In this document: positions 1-11,138 of the stretch, one piece after another
How positions within the stretch are numbered: position 1 is the first letter of the stretch
Layout of the letters: every line of letters begins with the position of its first letter
Source of the DNA: DATBGO01 sp963695645
GTDB lineage: Bacteria > Actinomycetota > Actinomycetes > Streptosporangiales > Streptosporangiaceae
Direction of reading: 5' to 3'
Assembly: GCA_963695645.1 (NCBI GenBank)
Contig: CAVOHC010000012.1
Location: 744,001-808,000, forward strand
Length of the DNA: 64,000 nucleotides
Position numbers and translations under genes: made by a program
Notes under the pieces: generated by a model
What the model was told of the DNA's origin: nothing
What the model saw: only the letters and a program-made list of their open reading frames with translations
Databases searched by the model: none

Positions 1-294
1 GTCCTGGTCGACGATGTCCTCTACTCGGGCCGGAGCGTTCGCGCGGCGCTTGACGCGCTCAACGACATCGGCCGCCCCAGGGCCGTTCAGCTTGCCGTGC
101 TCGTCGACCGTGGCCACCGTGAACTCCCGGTCCGGCCGGACTACGTCGGCAAGAACCTGCCGACCTCACGGCAGGAGGTGGTCCGGGTGCAGCTCGAGGA
201 GGTGGACGGAACCGACGCCGTACTGCTCGGGGTAAGCCGGGAAACCCGGCCTGGTAGCACCGGCCCGCAGCGAGCCGGGGAGGCACGGGCGTGA
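1..294 (+). CDS. pyrR: PyrR, bifunctional pyr operon regulator / uracil phosphoribosyltransferase (5' truncated)
   Basis: The reading frame is open from base 1, so the N-terminus lies outside the window. The visible 97 residues begin with the PRPP-binding loop VLVDDVLYSGRSVRAAL, diagnostic of PyrR and other type I phosphoribosyltransferases, followed by the family's C-terminal half (VDRGHRELPVRPDYVGKN). PyrR proteins bind pyr mRNA in a UMP-dependent way and usually control the operon by attenuation or translation; that leader would be upstream of the window. The stop codon overlaps the GTG start of pyrB (GTGA), so the two genes are translationally coupled. The last 20 or so residues (rich in G, R, P) look like a non-conserved tail. 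Confidence 0.95.
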   Translation, partial: VLVDDVLYSGRSVRAALDALNDIGRPRAVQLAVLVDRGHRELPVRPDYVGKNLPTSRQEVVRVQLEEVDGTDAVLLGVSRETRPGSTGPQRAGEARA

Positions 295-1214
295 AGCGGC
301 ACCTCATCTCCGTCGCCGACTTGAGCAGGGCCGATGCCATGCTCATCCTCGACACGGCCGAGGAACTTGCCCAGATCACCGAACGGCCAGTGCGCAAGCT
401 GCCGACCCTCCGCGGCCGTACCGTCGTCAACCTCTTCTTCGAGGACTCGACGCGCACCAGGATCTCGTTCGAGGCCGCGGCCAAGCGGCTGTCAGCCGAC
501 GTGATCAACTTCTCGGCGAAGGGCTCGAGCGTCGCGAAGGGCGAGAGCCTGAAGGACACCGCCCTGACGCTGGAGGCGATGGGCGCGGACGCGGTCGTGA
601 TCAGGCACGCCGCCGCTGGTGCCCCGCAACGGCTGGCGGGCTGGGTCCGGGGCAGCGTGGTGAACGCGGGAGACGGCGCGCACGAGCATCCGACCCAGGC
701 GCTCCTCGATGCCTTTACGATGCGGCGCAGGCTGGGCCGGCTTGACGGCCTCGCCGTGACCATCGTTGGCGATGTGCTGCACAGCCGTGTCGCCAGGTCG
801 AACGTGCTGCTCCTGCACACGCTCGGCGCGGAGGTGACGCTGGTGGCGCCGCCGACACTGCTGCCGGTCGCGGTGGGCGGCTGGCCGTGCTCGGTTTCTT
901 ACGATCTGAACGCCACGCTGCCCAAGAGCGACGTGGTCATGATGCTACGGGTCCAGCAGGAGCGGATGAACGCCGCCTACTTCCCGAGCGTGCGCGAATA
1001 TAGCCGCAGGTATGGGCTGGACACTGGCCGGATGGCGCTGCTGCCACCCCACGCCATCGTGATGCACCCTGGCCCGATGAACCGCGGCGTGGAGATCGCC
1101 GCCGAGGTAGCCGACTCCGGCCGGTCCACGATCGTCGAACAAGTCGCCAACGGGGTCAGCGTGCGGATGGCCGTGCTGTACCTGCTGCTGGGCGGAGCGG
1201 AGGCCGGACAATGA
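291..1214 (+). CDS. pyrB: Aspartate carbamoyltransferase catalytic subunit
   Basis: Condenses carbamoyl phosphate with aspartate to carbamoyl-aspartate, step 2 of UMP synthesis. The 307-residue protein has the usual length for the catalytic chain. Visible motifs are the carbamoyl-phosphate loop FEDSTRTR (S53-R57), HPTQALLDAF in the middle, and the C-terminal HPGPMNRGVEI loop. The GTG start overlaps the pyrR stop, and the stop overlaps pyrC (ATGA), so it sits in a tightly coupled operon. No pyrI regulatory-chain gene is present, as expected for actinobacteria. Control is presumably through PyrR. Confidence 0.98.
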   Translation: MKRHLISVADLSRADAMLILDTAEELAQITERPVRKLPTLRGRTVVNLFFEDSTRTRISFEAAAKRLSADVINFSAKGSSVAKGESLKDTALTLEAMGADAVVIRHAAAGAPQRLAGWVRGSVVNAGDGAHEHPTQALLDAFTMRRRLGRLDGLAVTIVGDVLHSRVARSNVLLLHTLGAEVTLVAPPTLLPVAVGGWPCSVSYDLNATLPKSDVVMMLRVQQERMNAAYFPSVREYSRRYGLDTGRMALLPPHAIVMHPGPMNRGVEIAAEVADSGRSTIVEQVANGVSVRMAVLYLLLGGAEAGQ

Positions 1215-2551
1215 CGGTACCAGGAACCACAGGGCCAGGCACGACACGGCCGGGAACGGCACCGCCGGAAACCTGGGTGATCAGCGGCGCGAGGCCGTCC
1301 GGCGGCGAACCCGCCGACGTAGTGATCTCTGGCGGCAGCATCGTCGAGATCGGCCCTGGCGCTGACGCCGCGGGCGCCAGCCGGCTGGACGCCGACGGCC
1401 TCATCCTGCTGCCCGGCCTCGTCGACCTGCACGCCCATCTGCGCGAGCCGGGCCGTGAGGACGCCGAGACCATCGAAAGCGGGACGGCGGCCGCGGCTCT
1501 GGGCGGGTTCACCGCAGTGCACGCGATGGCCAACACCGACCCGGTCGCGGATACCGCCGGCGTGGTGGAGCAGATCTGGCGGCTCGGCCGGCAGGCAGGA
1601 CGGTGTGACGTTCAGCCGGTCGGCGCGGTCACCGTCGGGCTGGCAGGCAGCCGGCTGGCGGAGCTCGGCGCGATGGCGGACTCCGCCGCCCGGGTCCGGA
1701 TCTTCTCCGACGACGGCCGCTGCGTGTCCGACGCCGTCCTGATGCGCCGTGCCCTGGAGTACGTCAAGGCGTTCGGCGGCGTGATCGCTCAGCATGCCCA
1801 GGAGCCGCGCCTCACCGACGGCGCTCAGGTCAACGAGGGTGCCGTCTCCGGCAGGCTCGGGCTGACCGGCTGGCCAGCCGTCGCCGAGGAGGCGATCGTC
1901 GCCAGGGACTGCCTGCTCGCGGCGCACGTCGGATCCGCGCTGCATGTCTGCCACGTCTCGACGGCGGGTTCCGTGGAGATCATCCGCTGGGCTAAGTCCA
2001 AGGGCTGGCGGGTGACTGCCGAGGTGACCCCGCACCACCTGCTGCTGACCGACGAGCTCGCCGAGAGCTACGACCCGGCCTACAAGGTCAACCCGCCGCT
2101 GCGGACCGCCGACGACGTGGCTGCGCTTCGGGCAGGCCTGGCCGACGGCACGATTGACTGCGTGGCCACCGACCACGCGCCGCATCCGCTGGAGGACAAG
2201 GAGACCGAGTGGGCGGTGGCGGCATTCGGCATGACCGGTCTTGAAACGGCGCTGCGGGTGGTCCACGAGGCGATGGTGGAGACCGGGCTGCTCGACTGGG
2301 CGGGCCTGGCGGACCGGATGTCGGTGCGGCCCGCCGTGATCGGCCGTCTCGCGGGGCATGGCAGCGCGCTGCCGGGAGCCCCGGCCAACCTGGTGCTTTA
2401 CGACCCCGCGCCGCGTGAGCCAGTCGACCCGTCGGGGCACGCATCGAAGAGCCGCAACACCCCGTTCGCCGGGATGGAGCTGCCCGGCCGGGTGGTCGCC
2501 ACGTTCCTGCGCGGCAGCCCGACGGTGCTCGACGGGAAGCTGGCCCGGTGA
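1211..2551 (+). CDS. pyrC: Dihydroorotase
   Basis: Zinc amidohydrolase that cyclises carbamoyl-aspartate to dihydroorotate. The zinc motif DLHAHLREPG (H74 and H76) and the late ATDHAPH motif, which supplies the catalytic aspartate, are both present in a 446-residue chain typical of class I microbial dihydroorotases. About 20 N-terminal residues rich in T, G and P precede the conserved fold and may be dispensable. The ATG start overlaps the pyrB stop, and the gene ends in a GTGA overlap with carA, so four consecutive genes are coupled. Confidence 0.98.
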   Translation: MTVPGTTGPGTTRPGTAPPETWVISGARPSGGEPADVVISGGSIVEIGPGADAAGASRLDADGLILLPGLVDLHAHLREPGREDAETIESGTAAAALGGFTAVHAMANTDPVADTAGVVEQIWRLGRQAGRCDVQPVGAVTVGLAGSRLAELGAMADSAARVRIFSDDGRCVSDAVLMRRALEYVKAFGGVIAQHAQEPRLTDGAQVNEGAVSGRLGLTGWPAVAEEAIVARDCLLAAHVGSALHVCHVSTAGSVEIIRWAKSKGWRVTAEVTPHHLLLTDELAESYDPAYKVNPPLRTADDVAALRAGLADGTIDCVATDHAPHPLEDKETEWAVAAFGMTGLETALRVVHEAMVETGLLDWAGLADRMSVRPAVIGRLAGHGSALPGAPANLVLYDPAPREPVDPSGHASKSRNTPFAGMELPGRVVATFLRGSPTVLDGKLAR

Positions 2552-3717
2552 CCGCGGCGCGCCAGGGCGCGGGGGCTGCCGAAGCCGCGCCGCCCGGCCT
2601 GGCCCCCCGGCCGGCGATGCTGGTCCTCGAGGACGGCATGACATTCCGCGGGACCAGTTACGGCTCGCCCGGGGAGACTTTCGGCGAGCTGGTGTTCAAC
2701 ACCGGCATGACCGGTTACCAGGAGACGCTCACCGATCCGTCCTACTTCAGGCAGATCGTCACGATGACGGCCCCGCACATCGGGAACACCGGCGTCAACG
2801 ATGACGACCCCGAGTCGCGCCGCATCTGGGTGAGCGGCTACGTAGTCCGGGAGCCCGCCCGGATCACCTCTAGCTGGCGGGCCGCGCGTGGACTCGATGA
2901 CGAGCTACGGGCCCAGGGCGTCACCGGCATCGCGATCACCGGCACCCGGGCGCTGACCAGGCACCTGCGAGACCGTGGCGCGATGCGGGCGGCGATCAGC
3001 ACCAGCGAGGCCGATCCAGGCAAGCTCCTGGAGCGGGTGCTGGCCAGCCCGCCGATGACCGGCGCGGATCTGGCCCGCGACGTGTCCACGGCCGAGCCGT
3101 ACCTGGTGCGCCCGCCAGAGGGCACGCCGGTCAGGCGCCGGGTCGCCGCCGTCGACCTCGGCATCAAGGCAGCGACCCCGGCGGCCATGGCCAGGCTCGG
3201 CTGCGAGGTGCGGGTGCTGCCCGCGGCGAGCACGGCCGACGAGATCATGGCGGATGACCCGGACGGCGTGTTCTTCTCCAACGGGCCAGGCGATCCCGCG
3301 GCGGCGGGATACGCGGTCGAGGCGATGCACCGGGTGCTCGCCGCCGGTGTCCCGCTGTTCGGCATCTGCCTGGGCAGCCAGATTCTCGGCCGGGCGCTCG
3401 GCCTGCCCACCTACAAGCTGCCCTTCGGGCACCGCGGCATGAACCATCCGGTCAAGGACCTGCGGACCGGCCGGGTCCTGATCACCAGCCACAACCACGG
3501 GTTCGCGGTCGCGATGCCCGGCGACACGAGCTTCGACACCCCGTTCGGCCCTGCCGAGGTCAGCCACGTGAACCTCAACGACGGCGTCGTGGAGGGGATC
3601 CGGCTGCTCGGCCGGCCAGCGTTCAGCGTCCAGTTTCACCCCGAGGCCGCACCGGGCCCGCACGACGCGGCCGGCCTGTTCGGCGAATTCTGCGACTTGA
3701 TGGGACAGCCGAGGTGA
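2548..3717 (+). CDS. carA: Carbamoyl-phosphate synthase small (glutaminase) chain
   Basis: Supplies ammonia from glutamine to CarB. The 389-residue chain has the N-terminal CarA-specific domain (LVFNTGMTGYQET) and a class I glutamine amidotransferase domain with catalytic Cys274 in GICLGSQ and the His364/Glu366 pair in QFHPEA. The residue after the second glycine of the nucleophile elbow is Ser where E. coli has His; this position is not part of the triad. The GTG start overlaps pyrC. A long inverted repeat separates carA from carB (about 108 bases), the only sizeable gap inside the operon. Confidence 0.98.
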   Translation: MTAARQGAGAAEAAPPGLAPRPAMLVLEDGMTFRGTSYGSPGETFGELVFNTGMTGYQETLTDPSYFRQIVTMTAPHIGNTGVNDDDPESRRIWVSGYVVREPARITSSWRAARGLDDELRAQGVTGIAITGTRALTRHLRDRGAMRAAISTSEADPGKLLERVLASPPMTGADLARDVSTAEPYLVRPPEGTPVRRRVAAVDLGIKAATPAAMARLGCEVRVLPAASTADEIMADDPDGVFFSNGPGDPAAAGYAVEAMHRVLAAGVPLFGICLGSQILGRALGLPTYKLPFGHRGMNHPVKDLRTGRVLITSHNHGFAVAMPGDTSFDTPFGPAEVSHVNLNDGVVEGIRLLGRPAFSVQFHPEAAPGPHDAAGLFGEFCDLMGQPR

Positions 3718-3739
3718 CCGACCGCCTTCCGCCAGCGAG

Positions 3740-3780
3740 CTTGACGACTTTTCCGTACATATCGCGGAAAAGTCGTCAAG
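3740..3780. repeat. Perfect 16-bp inverted repeat between carA and carB
   Basis: The left arm CTTGACGACTTTTCCG (3740-3755) is exactly complementary to the right arm at 3765-3780, with a 9-base A+T-rich loop. The arms are less G+C-rich than their surroundings. It could be a transcript hairpin adjusting carB relative to upstream genes, a mobile REP-like palindrome, or a protein-binding dyad. There is no T-tract directly after the right arm, so a simple intrinsic terminator is unlikely. No second copy was noticed in this window. Confidence 0.9.
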
Positions 3781-3825
3781 ATCACTGGCTTGGGTGCGGG
3801 CCGGCACCAGCGAACGGAGGCTGGG

Positions 3826-7232
<3,407 letters not shown>

Positions 7233-7236
<4 letters not shown>

Positions 7237-8282
7237 CAAATACAGCCAGCGCGATAGAGGATGGCCCGGTCCAGGTCCGCGGTACGGTGCTGACCGTGCG
7301 CCGGGTCGACGCTTACTACGCCATGACCGTCGTGGCGCCAAGCGTCGCCGCGCGGTTCCGGCCCGGCCAGTTCGTGGCGGTGGCCGTCGGCGGCCCGGAT
7401 AGCTCGATGCTGCTGCGGCGGGCCTTCTCGATCCACGATGTGCGTTCCGATCATGGCGGCACGGTGGAGTTCGTGTTCGCGGCCCGCGGCCCCGGAACCC
7501 GGTGGCTGGCCGAGTGCCGGGCCAGGGACGTGCTGGATGTCACCGGCCCCCATGGGCGGCCGTTTCCGGTACCGCGTGATCCGGTCAGCTGCCTGCTCAT
7601 CGGCGGCGGTTATGGCAGCGCGCCGTTGTTCTCGCTGGCCGACCGCCTGCGCGAGCGCAGGTGCTCGGTGGACTTCCTGCTGGGCGCGGCAACCGGGGAC
7701 CGGGTCTTCGGTGCGCTCACCGCGCGGCGGACCGGCCGCACCGCGATGATCACGACCGAAGACGGCTCGCTCGGCATTCGCGGGATCGTAACGGACATGC
7801 TCAGCCAGGTTATTCATGAAGCAAGGACCGACGTCATCTACGCCTGCGGCCCGATGCCCATGCTGCGCCAGGTCACGGCGCTGGCCAGCGGCTACGGCAT
7901 ACCGGTGCAGGCCCTGGTGGAGGAGTCGATGGCCTGCGGCATCGGCGTCTGCATGACCTGCGTGCTGCCGGTGGTGGGTTCCGACGGCATCACCAGGATG
8001 GTCCGGTCCTGCGTAGACGGCCCCGTGTTCCGCGGCGATCAGGTGCGCTGGGACGACATCGGGACGATCCCGTTCGACGCGTTCGGCGCGCCCGGGTGGG
8101 AGCCGAGGTCACGGCGCCGGGCGGTGAAGGCCGGACCGAGTGCGACAGGCCCAGGGCGCGCCGCAGGCCGCGGCACTGGCACGGCAGGCGCTAACGGCCC
8201 CGCCGCGGGCGCGCCGAGCGGCCAGGGCGGCCCTGGCCAGGCAGCGCAGCGGCAGGCACCGAGGGCAGGCCATGGCGGCTGA
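7233..8282 (+). CDS. pyrK: Dihydroorotate dehydrogenase electron-transfer subunit (PyrK-like)
   Basis: FAD/[2Fe-2S] ferredoxin-reductase-type protein that passes electrons from class 1B dihydroorotate dehydrogenase to NAD+. Visible are an FAD-binding segment (FRPGQFVAVAVGG, LLRRAFSIHD), the nucleotide-binding LLIGGGYGSAPLFSLA, and a C-terminal iron-sulfur cluster pattern CGIGVCMTC...C. Its position directly before pyrD supports the assignment. The chain (349 residues) is about 80 longer than usual because of a low-complexity Gly/Ala/Gln/Arg tail after the cluster domain, which looks dispensable. The ATG start overlaps the carB stop, and the 3' end overlaps pyrD by 11 bases. Confidence 0.93.
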
Positions 8283-9237
8283 CCTTCGCACCAGGCTGGG
8301 CCATATCGAGCTGCCGAACCCGATCCTGACCGCGTCCGGATGCGCTGGCGCCGGGCGGGAGCTTGCCCAGTTCTTTGACGTCTCCAAGATCGGGGCGATC
8401 GTCACCAAGTCGGTCATGCTCGCCCCCCGGGCGGGCCTGCCCACGCCGCGGATGGCCGAGACGCCCAGCGGCATGCTCAACTCGATCGGCCTGCAGGGGC
8501 CAGGCATCGACGCGTTCTTGCAGCGGGACCTGCCCTGGCTGCTGTCCAGAGGCGCCCGGGCCGTGGTCTCCATCGCTGGCGGCACGGTCGAGGAGTACGC
8601 GGAGCTTGCTGGCCGGCTGTCCGACGCAGCGGGCGTCACAGCGATCGAGGTGAACATCTCCTGCCCCAACGTTGAGCACCGAGGACAGGTATTCGCCTGC
8701 GACCCGGGTGCGGCCGCGGCGGTCATCGAAGCGGTCCGCGGCCGGGCGCGCTACGACATCCCGGTCTTCGCCAAGCTCTCGCCCGACGTCACCGACATTG
8801 TCGGGATCGCCAGGGCGTGCGTGTCGGCCGGCGCTGACGGGCTGTCGATGATCAATACGCTGCTCGGCATGACGATCGACCCGGATACGATGCGGCCGGT
8901 GCTGGCCGGGGTGTCCGGCGGCCTGTCCGGGCCCGCGATCCGCCCGGTGGCCGTGCGCTGTGTCTGGCAGGTCCGCGAGGCCTTCCCCGACGTGCCGATT
9001 ATCGGCATGGGCGGCGTCCGGACCGGGCAGGATGCTCTGGAGCTGATCCTCGCGGGGGCGGCGATGGTCAGCGTCGGCACGACGATCTTTAATGATCCGT
9101 CGGCGTGCGCGCGGATTCTGCGCGAGCTTGACGACGAACTCGCGCAGCGCGGCATCGAGCGGCTTTCCGACCTTGTCGGTCTGGCCCACGAGCCGCGTGC
9201 CGCGGCCCGGCGCAGGCGTGCCGGGAAGGTGCCGTAG
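8272..9237 (+). CDS. pyrD: Dihydroorotate dehydrogenase, class 1B catalytic subunit
   Basis: Oxidises dihydroorotate to orotate with FMN. The start is set at ATG 8272 (MAADLRTRLGHIELPNPILTASGC), inside the end of pyrK, because an upstream in-frame extension reads only low-complexity Arg/Ala/Gln sequence. The 321-residue protein has the class 1 NISCPN segment near residue 130, FAKLSPDVTDIV, and the FMN-phosphate region IIGMGGVRTGQDALE. Pairing with PyrK argues for the NAD-dependent heteromeric 1B enzyme rather than the membrane class 2 enzyme. pyrF follows 10 bases downstream. Confidence 0.96.
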   Translation: MAADLRTRLGHIELPNPILTASGCAGAGRELAQFFDVSKIGAIVTKSVMLAPRAGLPTPRMAETPSGMLNSIGLQGPGIDAFLQRDLPWLLSRGARAVVSIAGGTVEEYAELAGRLSDAAGVTAIEVNISCPNVEHRGQVFACDPGAAAAVIEAVRGRARYDIPVFAKLSPDVTDIVGIARACVSAGADGLSMINTLLGMTIDPDTMRPVLAGVSGGLSGPAIRPVAVRCVWQVREAFPDVPIIGMGGVRTGQDALELILAGAAMVSVGTTIFNDPSACARILRELDDELAQRGIERLSDLVGLAHEPRAAARRRRAGKVP

Positions 9238-9247
9238 AGGAGGCCTA

Positions 9248-9955
9248 GTGACGCAGCCCGCCCCGATCGCCGTCGCGCTGGACGCGCCCGACCTTGACAC
9301 TGCCGCTCGCTGGGCGGCGGTGGTCACCCCGCATGTCAGCACGGTCAAGATCGGGCTCGAGCTCTACCTGCGGTACGGCCCCGAAGCGGTCGCGTCGATC
9401 CGCGGCGCCAGCGGTGTCAAGGTCTTCCTCGACCTGAAACTGCACGATATTCCCGCGACGGTGGCGGGGGCGGCACGGGCGGTAGCCAGGCTCCGGCCGG
9501 ACCTGCTGACCGTGCACGCGGCCGGGGGATCGGCCATGGTGCGGGCCGCGGCCGACGCCGCCCCGAACGCCAAGATCATCGCAGTCACGGTTGTCACCTC
9601 GCTGGACAGCGCCGATCTCGACCGCATCGGGCTTGCGGGCCCGGTTCCCGATGCCGTCCGGCGGCTCGCGGTACTGGCCGTCGAAGCGGGCGCGCACGGG
9701 GTCGTCTGCTCGCCGCGTGAGGTTGCCGAGGTACGCGCCGAGGTGGGTCCTGACATCCTGCTGGTCACTCCCGGCATCCGGCTGGCCGGCGCAGATGCGC
9801 ACGATCAGGCGCGCATCGCCACGCCGGAAGAGGCGCTGCGGGCCGGTGCCGATCTGCTGGTTGTCGGGCGCCCGATCACTGCCGCCGCGGATCCGGGCGC
9901 GGCCGCGGCCGCGATGGCGGCATCGGTCCGGCGCATCGCGATGCTGCCCGGCTGA
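9248..9955 (+). CDS. pyrF: Orotidine-5'-phosphate decarboxylase
   Basis: Decarboxylates OMP to UMP, the last step of the pathway encoded here. Start is GTG 9248, preceded by GAGGAGG at 9237-9243. The 235-residue chain has the catalytic signature FLDLKLHDIPATV (DxKxxD), and a C-terminal phosphate-gripper region ending VVGRPITAAADP. It is of the short bacterial PyrF type rather than the longer Mycobacterium type. orotate phosphoribosyltransferase (pyrE) is not in this operon. Two inverted repeats follow and probably end the transcript. Confidence 0.97.
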   Translation: MTQPAPIAVALDAPDLDTAARWAAVVTPHVSTVKIGLELYLRYGPEAVASIRGASGVKVFLDLKLHDIPATVAGAARAVARLRPDLLTVHAAGGSAMVRAAADAAPNAKIIAVTVVTSLDSADLDRIGLAGPVPDAVRRLAVLAVEAGAHGVVCSPREVAEVRAEVGPDILLVTPGIRLAGADAHDQARIATPEEALRAGADLLVVGRPITAAADPGAAAAAMAASVRRIAMLPG

Positions 9956-9981
9956 GCCAAGCGCCCGCTGCTGGTGAGCCG

Positions 9982-10027
9982 GGCCGCCGAGGGCCCTCGT
10001 GGGCGGCCGAGCCACCGGCCCGGTGGC
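9982..10027 (+). terminator. Probable terminator of the pyr operon (two G+C-rich inverted repeats)
   Basis: GGCCGCC (9982-9988) pairs with GGCGGCC (10002-10008) around an inner GAGGG/CCCTC dyad. A second dyad, GCCACCGG (10011-10018) with CCGGTGGC (10020-10027), follows at once. No U-tract is present, which is common for actinobacterial terminators. The position just after pyrF fits transcription termination. Confidence 0.55.
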
Positions 10028-10102
10028 CAGCAGGGATCTCCGGTCCCGCGGTGGCGGAGAGGTCAATTTGACTACGCTGGGTATCCAACCATGTTCAGCA
10101 AG

Positions 10103-10127
10103 TAATATTGGATAATTTATGACGTCA
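10103..10127 (+). promoter_or_regulatory. A+T-rich promoter-like region and TGACGTCA palindrome upstream of mihF
   Basis: This is the most A+T-rich patch in the surrounding 10 kb, with two possible -10 boxes, TAATAT (10103-10108) and GATAAT (10111-10116). A perfect 8-bp palindrome TGACGTCA lies at 10120-10127, where a regulator bound near the start of transcription could act. I could not find a convincing -35 at 16-18 bp spacing, so the exact promoter is unresolved. Confidence 0.4.
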
Positions 10128-10151
10128 CAAACGGGGGTTTACGTTGCCGAG

Positions 10152-10193
10152 GCGAGCCGAACTCGCTAGTTTCCCCTCGCGGAGCGAGTTTTT
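10152..10193 (+). promoter_or_regulatory. mihF leader with competing hairpins and a T-tract (attenuator-like)
   Basis: Four mutually complementary pentamers occur in order: GCGAG (10152-10156), CTCGC (10162-10166), CTCGC (10176-10180) and GCGAG (10184-10188), followed by TTTTT (10189-10193). The first two can pair, the last two can form a tight hairpin with a GGA loop before the T-run, or the second and fourth can pair as an 8-bp stem AACTCGCT/AGCGAGTT. This is the layout of a terminator with an alternative structure, 27 bases before the mihF start. Function is inferred from complementarity only. Confidence 0.5.
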
Positions 10194-10219
10194 CGATACG
10201 AAACCCGAGGTGACCACGC

Positions 10220-10534
10220 GTGGCTCTTCCTCCACTAACCCCCGAACAGCGAGCCGCAGCTTTGGAGAAGGCTGCCAAGGCGCGCAAGGAGCGTGCTGAA
10301 GTCAAGAACAAGCTGAAGACGAATGACAAGACCCTCCCCGAGGTCCTCAAGGAGGGCCAGACGGACGACGTCGTAGGAAAGATGAAGGTGTCGGCGCTGC
10401 TGGAGTCGATGCCTGGCGTCGGCAAGGTGCGCGCCAAGCAAATCATGGAACGACTCGGCATTGCCGAGTCGCGGCGCGTACGCGGCCTCGGCGCCAACCA
10501 GCGGTCGGCTCTTGAGAACGAGTTCCGCGGCTAA
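10220..10534 (+). CDS. mihF: Integration host factor, actinobacterial type
   Basis: Small nucleoid-associated DNA-binding protein of 104 residues, unrelated to proteobacterial IHF alpha/beta. It begins MALPPLTPEQRAAALEKA and has the conserved helix-two-turns-helix region SMPGVGKVRAKQIMERLGI followed by RRVRGLGANQR, the hallmarks of mIHF/sIHF. In Mycobacterium and Streptomyces these proteins bend and compact DNA and affect growth and secondary metabolism. GTG start with a GAGG site 9 bases upstream. It follows pyrF as in other actinomycetes, but the usual next gene, gmk, is missing here. Confidence 0.97.
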   Translation: MALPPLTPEQRAAALEKAAKARKERAEVKNKLKTNDKTLPEVLKEGQTDDVVGKMKVSALLESMPGVGKVRAKQIMERLGIAESRRVRGLGANQRSALENEFRG

Positions 10535-10830
10535 CTCGGAATCCGTATGCGCGGCACCAGGGGCGGCGGCGGGTGACCCCAGTACCGCAGCCGGCTCGTC
10601 AATGACGGCGGCCGGAATGCGGTCCGCGTCCCCGTTGCCCCGGTGCCGGTCCGGCGATCCCTTTTTCGGGCTACGAGGCGGCGTTAGATTCCGGGCCCGG
10701 AGCCGGGTATAGGCACTGGGCGGGTTCCCGGCGGCCGTCGGCAGGTCTGTCGCCTACCTCTGCTGACGGCTGGTAGCCTTAAGTCCGGCCTCAGCTGGCC
10801 GACCGCGCAGGATGACATGGAAGGCACAAG
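10535..10830. other. mihF-rpoZ spacer lacking gmk
   Basis: No convincing gene. A 83-codon open frame (10461-10712) has no conserved motif and overlaps the end of mihF. A TTTTT run at 10663-10667 follows small GCCGG/CCGGC complementarity and might end the mihF transcript. TAGCCT (10774-10779) is a possible -10 for rpoZ. Guanylate kinase, normally here, left no recognisable trace such as a P-loop. Confidence 0.5.
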
Positions 10831-11100
10831 GTGGCAGGGACTCCCGCCGGGGAAGGCATCATCAATCCGCCCATCGATGATCTGCTCAAAGTGGTGGACA
10901 GCAAGTACGGCCTGGTCATCATGGCGTCGAAGCGGGCCAGGCAGATCAATGCCTATTACGCCCAGCTGGGTGAGGGCCTCCTTGAATACGTGGGCCCGCT
11001 CGTCGAGACCCGTGTTCAGGAGAAGCCCCTGTCCATCGCGCTGCGCGAGATCAGCGAGGGTCTGATCAAGGCAGAGAAGCCAGAAGTCCTGGCCGGCTGA
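10831..11100 (+). CDS. rpoZ: RNA polymerase omega subunit
   Basis: Smallest RNA polymerase core subunit, which helps beta-prime fold and assemble. The 89-residue protein reads INPPIDDLLKVVDSKYGLVI...SKRARQINAYYAQLGEG, the conserved omega core, with the acidic C-terminal region typical of actinobacteria. GTG start. It lies 38 bases before coaBC, in the actinobacterial order rpoZ-coaBC-metK. Confidence 0.97.
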   Translation: MAGTPAGEGIINPPIDDLLKVVDSKYGLVIMASKRARQINAYYAQLGEGLLEYVGPLVETRVQEKPLSIALREISEGLIKAEKPEVLAG

Positions 11101-11138
11101 CGAGCCGTAGCGGCCAGCTGCGAGCGGGGCAGAGGCCG

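Noticed and set aside
3361..3390. CarA nucleophile elbow reads GICLGSQ, not GICLGHQ
   Set aside because: The catalytic Cys, His and Glu are present; the changed residue is not in the triad, so the enzyme is probably active.
10461..10712. Open frame of 83 codons between mihF and rpoZ
   Set aside because: Overlaps the mihF end, has no ribosome site or conserved motif, and contains mixed Arg/Ser/Gly codons typical of chance frames.
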